64,000 bases of DNA from Ectocarpus siliculosus (lineage: Eukaryota; Sar; Phaeophyceae; Ectocarpales; Ectocarpaceae): contig FN649727.1 in the NCBI GenBank assembly GCA_000310025.1, forward strand, positions 5,948,745 to 6,012,744, written 5' to 3'. A program made the position numbers and the translations under genes. The notes under the pieces were generated by a model. It ran no database searches. It saw only the letters and a list, made by a program, of their open reading frames with translations, and had not been told where the DNA came from. Shown here piece by piece: positions 25,501 through 36,600 of this stretch. The first letter of the stretch is position 1, and each line of letters opens with the position of its first letter.

Positions 25501-28500
25501 AACAGGAACTCAAGGCGGTGGAGAAGCTGGAGGTGCTCTTGAAGGTCAGCAGCGCGCGCGAGAACGGAAAATGAGCCAATAAAATAGCAGCAAGAGAAAG
25601 AACACCGCTGTTGCTCGTCGTGGTTGGTTTTGTTTTCGCCCGGAAATCGATTGTATCTCGCGACGGTGTGTGGCACGGTCACCTCATGCAACGCCTGCTT
25701 TCGTTGGTGTTGCCCCTCCTTTCCGACGCTCATTGGTCGGGATCATCTATAGCAGCTCATTCGCTGTGTTGTACGCTGATTCGTCGGTTGATTCATCAAC
25801 CCCCCCCGTCCTCCGCTGTAGCGCCTTCATCGTACAGCAAGGAAACAAGCACCCCTAATTTGTACGTATATCGCTGCTCTTCTGCTGCTTGCCGTCTCTT
25901 TACCCTGCGCCCGATTTTTCTCAGGTGTACCTGCAGGATGAGGAGAGAAAAGAGAGGAGAGAGAGGGTGCAGCTGGCAGAGCAAGGGCGCTGTGAAACAG
26001 CCTCGCGGCGGGAGGGAGGCGACGGACAGGGTGGCGCTGGGCGGAGGGCTATGGCAGCGGCGCTAGGCCCGTGCGAAGAAAACACCACTGAGAGGGAAGC
26101 AGCTGCGAAGGTCGGTTGCCATCGTTGTGTATCATGCGCGTGTTGCGATGCCCACGATACACCCCCATGGTCGCTGACTCTTACGCTTGCCGGATGCTTC
26201 TTGATTGGAAAGCGCGTTTGCCTTTTTTATTACAGTTCTTAGACTGACGGCATTTCATTGGTCAGCCGGCTAGCGCGGTCGATGCTAATTTATTCCCACA
26301 CGTGAAACCCCCTCATCAACAACCCCGACCCAAAGCATGGGTGCATGGCCGGGTGTTTGTTGTCGGCCGGGGTTTGATTCGGGGACCCAATACATGCGCT
26401 CCCGCGCCGTTGTGAAATTGAGAGTAGCTAGGAATGAGGGAACCAATGGCCCTCGGCAGGCGCAGGACAGGTATAAGCCTTTCTAAATGAAGGTCTTAGG
26501 GTTGTCTCCACACATCCCTCCCTTCCACGCATGGTGCCAACAACCCATTTTATTTGTGAGCACCACCGTGAGTGTCCGTTCAGAATAAGCGGTGAAGTGT
26601 GCGCTCTCGTTTAGAGGGGGGGGCTAGCTTCGCTCGGACCTACGCAGCGGCGCCCCGTACCTCCTTAGCGTCCCACCCCCCTCTTGAATAAACCCGGCCG
26701 CTATGGCGCCGCCTCGCGTCTGCTGCCACACGTTTGTTGTTGATGAACCGAAACAAAGGTCCGCGCGGCGCGGGCGGCGGCAAGGACACGTCGCGACGCC
26801 GACGAAGGCCAAGAACTGAAGAACAAGAACAAGAACAAGAACAAGAAGAGAAACAGCAGTAGGGGGGACCGCGACCGTGGGGGAAGCGGAGGAGAAGGCG
26901 GTAGAGAAAGGAATCGCGGTAGAGGCGGCGGTGGCTTGGAAGAAGGCGCCTCGACCGTGGAAGACATTCTTGGGCTCGAGTGGGTGGTAGATGTGAGTGC
27001 CGACGACGATGATGGTGCTTTCAGAGATCGTGGGACTGGGGGAAATCGTGAACCCGGTGGCGGTAGCGGTAGCGGTAGCGGCACCGTTAATGGTGGTGGG
27101 GGACGGGACAGGGAGGAGGAAGATGCGCAGACGACCGCGCTGAGCTTGAAGGCGTACGTGAAGCAGCGGCAGGCGGGGAGCGCGGCGGCCAACGGGGGTC
27201 AAGGTCAGGCGAAGGCGGGGGAGAAGAGAGCGGAGGAGTTGCGCAAGACGGCGCTGTTGGGCCCTGTGCTGAACGACGGAGAGAGGTACGCGCGTACGCC
27301 TCCTTTTTGTGTGTTTTCGGGGTATTTTGTGTTTGTGACCTTGGTGATGTTTGTTTGTTCGCCGCGTCGCTTGGTACTGCTGCTCGGACGGACTTCGGGC
27401 AAGCATGTGTCCCAAGATAAGCACCACCCGGCCTGGCCGCCCGGGTTTTCGACTTGACCCATCTCCGTAGAACTGGCGTGGCCCGTCTCACTTGCTCTAC
27501 TCGCCCCCCTAAAACCCCGACAAACTGTACTGCATCGGAACACTAAAGGGGTGTCTACCTCGGACTGACGATCCTCTTGAGGCTGGCGGGGCTCCCCCTG
27601 CTGTCCCCGCTCCGCGGCCTGGCGGCGGCGTTCGGATTCTTGCGAGACCGGGCGGCGAGGGCCGCGGCCGGGCTTGCGGCGTCGGAGTCGTGGGGCCTGG
27701 CCCCTGCCTCGACGGTGCGGGTCGCCCTCGAGGGCTACCGGGATCGCGGGCTGCCGGGGATAAGCCCGCACCTGGACTACCGAAGGTATAGGAGGCAAGG
27801 GGGAGGAGGAGAAGGGTGGGAAGTCGTCCTCGGACGCCTCGCGGTCTGATGAGTGAGATAGATCTGAAAGCGATTGTTATGTTTTTGTTTTGTTTTGTGG
27901 TGGGAGGAATCCACTCTTTTTTTTTTGGTGGTTCGACGTGGTGTTTTTCTGGCCCTCTACATGGCATCGCTGTCATTTGGGGCGGCACTGGCCCTGGGGG
28001 GGGGAGGGGTCCGCGCTACGGTAATCTGCTAATGGTATTTAGAATGAAGCGTTTTGCCTCCTTGTATGATCGATTCAATATCTCTCGATCCCCCTTCCTC
28101 CAGAGGACAGAGCGTCAAGGCCGCTCGTGTGGTACGTATACCGGTTGCGCGAGGAGCACCCACGTGTTGGACACGACGTTATCTAGCAACGGTTCTTGAT
28201 GCACGTGTAGCCCCCCCCCCTTCCATGCCCTTTCGGCGCTGAACTCCCTTGTCTTTGTCTTGTCCTGCCGCAAACAGGTACCCGACCCTGCGCTCCGTCG
28301 TTCTCCACTGGGACGAGTTCTTGCACGGAAACGGGAAGTCCTTGCTGGTGATGTGGGACGCTCCCGTCGCTTTGTGGGACTTCTGTTTCCCGTACCGTGA
28401 CGACAAGCACGAGAGGCCAGAGGTAACGCTGCCACATGTAATTTGGTGCTCATCTTGAAATTGTGCTCTGTTGGGGTTTCCAATTATGGGCCGTCGGGAG

Positions 28501-31500
28501 GGTGTGGCATTGCCCTTGGACACGCGCTTTAGTTTCTGGCGAAGTCAAGGGGGGTAGTGTTGTTGCTGCCAACGACCGTGTGCGTGCTTTGTTGAAATGG
28601 CACCGATCGCGTTGATGAGTAAGCGCTTAGAAATACAGCAGACGCCGGACTAGCAAGGCCAGCCTGATACAGTAGGTCGATTAAGATACCACGCCCCCTG
28701 GACCATTTTTCAAAGCTCAACTACAGTACTCTGCAGCGAAAAGCAGTTACGGTGTGCCGACATTGGGTGAACGTTGTTTCGTCGAGAGCTTTCCGAAAAC
28801 GTATGATAGATACGCGTATCGTTTGTTTTCGGCACCCTCTTCGTCGTGGAGCAGTCGAGATTTGAAGTTGGGTGCAGGAGGTGTGGCGTCTTTCAGTAGT
28901 GTGGCTAAACGACGAAGAGGCCCGTGTGTGTGTGTTACGTGTCTTTGTGGCCCAGAGCCGTCAGAAACGAACCGCCGACGGAAGAAGTGCTCGAAAAGGG
29001 CTATGCTATGCTAAACCTCCTCAGAGTAGAGTAAGATGCCCTCTTTCCTTCGAGAACGTTCTTTAGTTTTGGGAAGCACGTCTACCCTGGTGTGCAGGAC
29101 TTGTTTTTCATATCTGTAGATGAGGAGTGGGTCGAAATTTCTCTTGTGGGAGTGTAGGTGGCGTGGGGGTCTGTCTTTCGAAACCGTTCCAGATGGAGGT
29201 GAATAGAAACGAGGATGGTGGTGATCTAGCACGGGCAGCAGAGGAGGGTTCGAACAAGCAGCAGTCAAGTTCTCCTGGGGGTGACGCGAGTCCTGAATCT
29301 CGTATTTAGCATAGGGGTGGACCCCCGGTACCCTGCCCGTCTCGGAGGGGGATGTTTTGCCTTGTCTCTCCCGCGACTGCCGCCATGTGGGCAACATAAA
29401 CCAAACAAGAGCCCCCCCCCCGTGAATCGAAATTTGGTCCTCACCGTTCGATCCTTCTCGCCTCAAAAACAGGCGGCCATGTTACGCGAGGGAATAGCGC
29501 GCGCCAGGGCGATACTGCAGGAGAAAAAGCCCGACACCGCCGGAAGGGGGGGACGGGGGAAGCGGCGACGAGAAGAGTCGGAAGCGAAGCGCTTGTCCGG
29601 GCTTGACCTTGGGGAGGGCTCGAGGTTCGCAGCGCTGGCGGAAAAATGTCTTGATCTTGAGGAAGGGGTGAGTGCTGATGTTGGAAACGGGGGTATGGAA
29701 AAATAATCTGGATCTGCAGTAACTGTTGAACCTGCTGGTGATGGACACGGGTATGACTAAACGGTTTTCCGGGGTGTGTGAAGTCGCGCGGGCATACTGC
29801 CCTCCAAAAGAGCATATTTATTTCCACATTGTAGGCATCGAAGTGCGCCAAGACAAGCGCGGGGCGTCGGGGTTTTCTAACAGGGCAGGCAGGCGTGTGC
29901 CCTCGTCAGGTGGGGGTCGCGAGACTGCCGTACACCACGGGGACCCCCGTCGATGGCTCGACCGCGATGCTCGTGAAGAAAAAGCGTAGTCTACACACCG
30001 GTTCCTTCCTTCCGCGTGGGCGAGGAAAGATAGATAGGAGATGGTTTCGTGGAGAACTGTTTCATGACACAAGAGCTGCGTGGGCCCCCCTTCCCTCGGC
30101 CGGCTCGCATGCTTTCTCGAACTACTGGTGCTGTAGGAAGAAGAGGGTTAGGCGGTAGGCAGCGTGCCCCCATTTGGTAAAAGCTTTGCGACTTGTGGCG
30201 CGTGTACGCGGGCGTACAATAAGAGAGGAAAAGTAAAATGTAGCTGGTCACGTATTGTGGGCGCGGCCGTGTCGCGCCTGTTGGTGCACAGCAGTGGTAG
30301 ATGGCCCGAACTAATTGTATCTCGCAGCTGTCGGTTCCAGCCAACCGCTGAGGGATAGGGTTCTCGTGGGAAGCGTCTCGTACGACTTTGCCGCGGCAGT
30401 GGCCATTTTTCCCGGAGTCGCCCCCTCGCACCTCTCCCCCCCTTACACGCCCTCTCCGTGCCTGCACATGTGCTCGCGTATCTGCCGTGTCGGTGTGTAT
30501 ATCGAGCGAAGGGCTACCTCTACAGCTTGTGCCCCTTCAAGGAAGCCAAGCAGGACAAGCACAGCCTGGGTCGGTGGAGAGGGTGGGGACCGGGCGGCCG
30601 CGGGCGGGCGGGGCGAGGGCGGGACCGGGTAATGCTGTTCGACGGAGGCAGCCGCTGCCACAACAACAAGCAGAGGTGGGTTTGGTGTGTTTTCTTGTAC
30701 GCTCTTGTTGATGCGATGAGATCTGTGTGACGTTTCACGCGAGTGTTTCTCGACAAGAGGCTACACTCTCTCCTGCTGAAGCTCAGGCTGTGCGACGAAT
30801 GGAGGGTCAGGCCATTGCTGCTGTCTTCCGGACTGGCCGTATGTGTGCCCATGCGGCTCGAACCTCTGTTTTTCTCTGGGCACCTGCGGCAAAGGTGAAG
30901 GTGAAAATACATGGAGTTTAAGTTAACTGGGCGAGCCATCACTTCACTCTTGCTTCAATTCTTAGCGCACCGACGCTTGGTTCCACCCCCGCGCTCAGCA
31001 TGTAATAACATCTCTATTTCCGAGAAAAAACTCGCGTACGTACGCTAGCTGATGTTCTTTTTTTGGTCAGCAGGGTAGCGCGGTCGATGCCGTAATTCTG
31101 GTTTTACAACCACGCGCGGGCACATCACAGTTGGAGTTGTCAGGTGCCGATACGTCTTGCAAAAGAATATTCGGCACTATAATACCACATCATCACCACA
31201 ACTACACACAATAGGCGAAATAAATTTAGGCATCGTCAAAAGAGATGATATGATCATCATCCAGGGGCAAAGGCGGTGTTCCGTCTCCTCGGAAAACCGA
31301 GAGGGGGGGGATTGGGTCAGCGGTGAACACCTGGCGGCGAGCACCCCCCCCCCTCCCCCCCACATACACTCACGAAAACCGACAACTGCATGGCGTTGTT
31401 ACTATCCACTGCGGCGTACGTGATTCAAAGTAGCACCTGCTTCGCGTTGCCCCGCCAACTAGGGCGTACCACTCCGCCCCTGCGTTGTAGGGGCGCTGGG

Positions 31501-31955
31501 TCAATGGTCTAACGACTACGGCACGCGTTTACACGAGTACCCTCCCGCCCCACACTCGCACACACAACCCGACGATTATAACTGCACGGCGCTCTTACTG
31601 CTGTAACTCGTCCACTGCGGCGTACGACGTGACTCAAAATAGCATTGCCCCGTCAACCGTACGCGGTCTTCTCAGGTCTTGCGAGGTGTCGGTGCAGTGC
31701 GGGTCCGAGGACGCCCTCGTCGCCGCGGAGGAGATCGAGATTGGGACCTACCGCCTCAGACTGGAAACCCCTCTGGCGTGCACCGAGGCTCACCTGGCGG
31801 AGGCCGAGCGAGGGCTGGAGGCCCTTGGCTTGGTTCGGCCGTCGGCACGGGGGGGGCTGCGACCTGAAGAGGAGGGGGCGTTTTCTTCTTCGGGGAGGGT
31901 GGAGGGATGTGGCACGGCGGGCGCAGCAGGCGTCTGCGCCAAGCGGGAGTTGTAG
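22577..31955 (+). CDS. Glucosidase II beta subunit (PRKCSH-like)
   Basis: Twelve in-phase exons: 22577-22690, 23050-23129, 24178-24239, 24520-24700, 25391-25544, 25925-26110, 26759-27285, 27549-27785, 28278-28422, 29473-29667, 30512-30675 and 31676-31955 (774 aa; human is about 530). A signal peptide (MAPWQHRLLVLGASF) is followed by two LDLa-like modules (NDDYCDCLDGADE and VCDCCDGSDE), a charged coiled coil (about 120-260), low-complexity sequence, then the MRH lectin domain: CLDLEEG joined to GYLYSLCPFKEA, and RSCEVSVQCGSED. The subunit retains the catalytic alpha chain in the ER and binds N-glycan mannose during glucose trimming in the calnexin cycle. Two oddities: exons 8-9 (about 435-562) encode a hydrophobic, then Trp-rich insert not known to me in this family, and the C-terminus is KREL rather than HDEL. 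The exon 4/5 junction and exon 7 acceptor (AAAG at 26755-26758) are the weakest. Confidence 0.9.
24715..24763 (+). repeat. AGACAGAG tandem simple repeat
   Basis: About six copies of an 8-bp GAGACAGA unit, immediately after the chosen donor of glucosidase II beta exon 4. Although in frame with that exon, it is treated as intronic because splicing at 24701 restores the coiled-coil frame. Confidence 0.8.
31498..31548 (-). repeat. Dispersed repeat, copy 1 (GTTAGACCATTGACC family)
   Basis: Read on the minus strand, a G-rich lead is followed by TACTCGTGTAAACGCGTGCC and then GTTAGACCATTGACC. The same order recurs on the plus strand at 35912-35968 and twice at 38251-38363. This copy lies in the last intron of the glucosidase II beta gene. 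Confidence 0.65.
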
Positions 31956-33601
31956 AGAGTGTTCTTATGTTCTTGAGCAGGCATGGCCATCATGTGCACA
32001 AGAGAGAATTAAGTGTTTTCGGACGTTGGTGGAAAGCTGGGAGCCGTGGGAGTGGGTGGGCGTTTCGCGAAATAAACTAACTCTTAGATGCGATAGACGT
32101 GGTGTGCCCCGCCTACCCAGAACATCTCAGCTGTTGGTTGGTGTGTGGAAAGTAAACGAGACAACATGTCTGCTTGTGCCTCGGCATGCACATGCCGTGC
32201 CGTTTTCGTGTACAAGCTTTGTAGGGGTGTACGCGGTATCCAGACTCTCGCGCTTGTTGTGGGCATCAGCTCGTGTCAGGTGTAGGGCACCTACCTGCTC
32301 CATCGGCTCTGATGCACATGTACAAACAACGCAAGATATATCTCTCTACGTACACCTGCTGTCCTCCAGCGAGGCACCCACTGCGCCCCCAACACACCGC
32401 CCGGCTTGTTGGTCGGTAATATTGCAGGACTTTCGTCTGCACGACACGCGCAAACTTGCCGACCCATGCATTCCCACGCACCCCTCTCGTTAATTTTCTT
32501 CATCATGTAAAGGCCCTATAGTACACCAACACACGAAAAGAGAGCGAGCACGACAGCACCTAAAAAAAAATTGATCAGGTCTCGTCAGTGTTTTTTTCGA
32601 AAGCTACATTTTTCTTCCTCACACACCTAACATGCCACGCCACAGAGTGCGCCTTTGATCTACACACGACCCGGTCGAAGAAATCGTTAACGGCGAGCAG
32701 TGTTCCCGCTACCACACCGTAAACAAGCGACACTGCACCAAAAAAAACGGGGGGAGGGGGGGGGGGGGGGATCGTTGCCTCGACTCCGTGGAATAAAGAG
32801 TCCGAAGTTTCCCGACGCAGCACCAGTGGAAGCGCTAGTTTCCTTCCCTTCCCTGTGGCATGGCGGGGAACGCCAAGCAACCGTGGTCGAGGGCCAACCC
32901 GAACCCGTACAGTAGGTTTCTTCGAGCATGACCACGCCTCCGAGGACACGCCTTCCCGCCGAGAGAAATCAAACCAAAAGGTTCGCGTCTGCCGGTGGAT
33001 GGGCCGTGAATTTTACAGGGAAAAAAAACATCATTCCTCGGACACCGTTGGAAAAAAATGTTCGACCTACAACAGTTCACCGGGCCGTGACTACACTGCA
33101 TGTTGAGTCTTGTCACAATATAGGAGATTTGAAAAATAAGCTTGCCCTCACACAAACCATGCTACGCTTCCTTGCCCTCGTCAAAAACCAGAGGGGAACA
33201 AAAGGCGAAACTCGGCACGCAACTACTCCCCGACAGAAAGAAAGAGGATCAAAACCACAGGTAGTGCCTCAAGCTTGAAGCCTTGAGAGCGCAGGTCACC
33301 GCCCGCGGGCTACAGTAGCGGTAGAGCCGAAACACCCAACTCAGCGCACTTGAGCGCGTGTCGCTATTAACAGGTCAAAACGCCCAAGATATCGTCTCCG
33401 ATATCCACAAAACGCTCCAAAGATACCGCCTTCGACATCCACAAAACGCCAACATATCGCCACCGACACCCACGCCGCGGCAGGGACCCACAGGGGGACG
33501 AAAAAAGCCTTACCCCTCCCCCAGGAAAATATGTCTTCCATGTACTTGGGAGCGCCAATTTACTTGCTGGCGCTTTGTGTTTTGGTTGTACCAACGTGTT
33601 T
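31956..33601. other. Convergent 3' flanks of glucosidase II beta and vWA-U-box genes
   Basis: Between two convergent stop codons, so it should hold both 3' UTRs. It has a G run near 32752-32770 and a three-unit tandem repeat at 33380-33478. An open plus frame (31645-32493) overlaps the real last exon in another frame and has no motif. No gene was seen. Confidence 0.6.
33380..33478. repeat. Imperfect ~34-bp tandem repeat, three units
   Basis: Three degenerate units, each built on CGCC..(A)GATATCG..C..GATATCCACAAAA, in the 3' flank of the minus-strand vWA-U-box gene. Confidence 0.7.
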
Positions 33602-36600
33602 TTAGTACCCTCGCTCCCGGCGGAAGGCCTCGATGCTGTTTCGAAGAGCGTGGTTGGGCACCGCCATCTTGCTGTTGAGGTGCGCGTTGGACATAGGGCT
33701 GGTGTCGTGATTCCGCAACCAGGCCTCCAGTGCCCCGCGTTCGTAGCTGTGTCCGTCTTCGCAGACCACGGGATCGATCATCACCTGACGCGTCCATACC
33801 GTTACAAAAAGGAGGCGTTCAAGCGCGGGGGCGCAACAGGTGTTCCAGGGCACGCACGCGCGTCAGGGCTGGTAGTCTTTGTGTTTCAAACGCGCCACGA
33901 TCAACGCTCAACGGGTGGGGAAAGAGATGAGGCTCCCGGCCATGAAGTTAACCCTCCGTGTGGTACAAAAAGCAAGGGCTGCTACGTCAAAAGGCGATGC
34001 ATACCGTATGTACGGTTACGCATACCGTGTGTGTACGGTTACGCATACCGTATGTACGGTTACGCATACCGTATGTACGGTTACGCATACCGTATGTATG
34101 TTCCACTGTGGAACCATCCACGCCGGTTGAAACATCATGAACTAGAAAACAAGAGGTAGAAAATAACACCGACGCACAGGGTCGGTGTGTGGGGGTGGCG
34201 GTGATCGGAAGAAGAACAAGGTGGGCGTCGGCCCTCGTCGCTATTTGGACCCCTAGGCCGCATGCAGGCAGCCTTCCTGAGCTTGCGGGTTTGTCTCCTC
34301 GTATAAAATCGTCCGGGCAGGGCGTTTCGACCAAAACCTTCTGCAACAACATCCTGCGCGAAAACATGCTGACCACGAGGCTGTGCGACAAAACCGCGGC
34401 CCTCAAGAGATATCGGGCTCACTGCAAGCACAGCATACATGCCCAACGAACAACAACAACAATGACCGACACATCCAAAACACCCCCACTCACCCCCCCC
34501 CCAAAAAAAACAACCCCGCTCACCTCCAGAGTCAAGGGGCAGATAAAGTCCTGAGGGACGCCCTCATCCTCGTCCAACTCCGAAGGCGGGGCGCTTGGGG
34601 GCGCGCTCCCCGACATGACCATGTTCACCGGCGCCATGCTCGGAGCCGACCCGGAGACCCCTCCACCTGCCACCGAGGCCGCCACGGACGTTGGACCGCT
34701 TCCTGGAGCTCCAGCGCCTGTCGTATAGGTACAACCACGGCGTTTGATTTTTGCGAGGAGATCATTTTAGTACGACTGCTGCTGTGGTGGACAATTAAAC
34801 TATTACTCATATATGATACGAGCGTGCTGTTGCAGCGAAGTGATGGTGACTCGTCGTTCGCCGCCCACATTGAAAGCCTTGACGATTCATATTGAAAGCG
34901 TCAGGGGCACCAAATGAACGACGACAAAGCTCAAAGGCGCCGTACGGATCGTGTCGCCAGAGGAGATTCTGGCTGTCAGCGACAGGAACCGAGAAAGCAC
35001 ACCTTCTCATTCCCAATACGACAACCTAGACTGGAACTTCCTTCTCCACCACCTGAGGACTCGACCTTGCTTCATCTCCACCTCACCTTCCATGATGCCA
35101 AGAGCACGGATGGCGCGGTACTGGTCCGGCACCTCCGCGAGAGCAGACAGCGCCAGAGCTTCCGCGTCCCCGTACTTGAGCCGCCGGTGCTCCACGAACC
35201 GGAAGTTGTCGTACCGCCTGTCGACAGCATCATCGTCGTCAAGCACATCATCAACTAAATAATAATAAAAAACATCAACGACAAATACAATAAAAACACT
35301 ACAATAAGGACGGGAGAGCCTAGAGCGTTCACATGTCGCAACAAGGTGACGTTTCGTTGCGGACAGACAGTTACGACAGAAGACGATCAGGGCCGGGGGA
35401 ATGAGGAGGGGGGAGGTGAGTGCGGAGGCTAGATCAGGGCGGCGGGAAAACGGAAAATTAGAACAACCAAAGGTAGCAGCAGCGGCACCACCACCACCAG
35501 CCCAAGAAAAGTACAGCCGCCTGAGGGCGGTCTCATGGAATATGCCAACCGGGATTGATTCTTCCTCGCCACAACCTTCTCCCTTGCACAAGACCCTCCA
35601 AAAAGGAAGAGACCAAGCATTGCCAAAAGTACCGACACGCATGCAGCGTAGTGCAGTGCATGTCACGCTGTAGAGGGGAGGAGTGCGAGAGCTGGGCTGC
35701 TGCTGTTGCTGCTGTGATAGGTCGGATGACGGATGACGCACCTGCCGGGAAGTCGGTTGTCGAACTCTCGGCACGTTTCCCACGGGCCCTCCCCGACCCC
35801 GACCATGATGATGCTCAGGGGGTAGTTGGAGGCGTCCTGGATCGCTCTGACAGTATCGCGCTCTTTCGTCACCTGCAGTAGTACGCCAAACATCGGGGTC
35901 GCGCGGAACGGGAGAGGGGGGGGGGTTACTCATGTTTTGCATGCCCTAGTTATTAGACTATTGGCCACGCGTGTTCGAGAGGGTGGAGCATTGTTCCCAC
36001 TATACCGATCAACCATGGCCAATCAACCCTTCCTACTTTGCAAAAGGTGGCTCAAAATTGCTCTCGGAGCGGGCAACATCAGCAACGGCGTGCAGGCGCG
36101 TACATACGTCGGAGTCGAGTATGTTCCGATGGGATATGCATACGACGCCGCCGCCAAGCCTCAAGCAGTGGATGGGCCAGACGCCGCCAGCCAGCTAATC
36201 ACCTTAGCCCGTACATGCTGTCGGGCAGTCTTTAAAAAAAAAGTTGTTCGCGATCCGTCACCGAAGCCGGCTTGAGCTCTCACCAAAACAATCGAAAAAA
36301 ACCGCACCCGAGCCCCTCTTCCAAGCAAAACCCCCCAAAAATCTCTTCCCCCGCCTCCTGTTCGAAACGGAACCCCCGGTCTCTCACGCTACCCTGATCG
36401 ATTCACGGTGCCCCCCTCCCTAACAACTACCTCACGGTGCTAGAGTTTCGCGCTTGGTGATGTGAGAGCCTGGTCCGGTGAGAACCCGGCGTGCTTCGCC
36501 CCGGCTTTGTAGGGATGCGAGGTCAACGGTCTGACGACTACCTAAGGACGCGGGTCTTGGCACGGATCGGCTACATGGCACAGGCCGGGGTCTTGGCACG

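Noticed and set aside
31645-32493. 282-codon plus-strand frame
   Set aside because: Its first part overlaps the real last exon of glucosidase II beta in another frame. The rest is untranslated sequence with no motif.
35007-35942. 311-codon minus frame spanning several vWA exons
   Set aside because: Only 35217-35087 in this frame is coding. The rest is intron that happens to be open, and the neighbouring exon (35872-35742) is in another frame.
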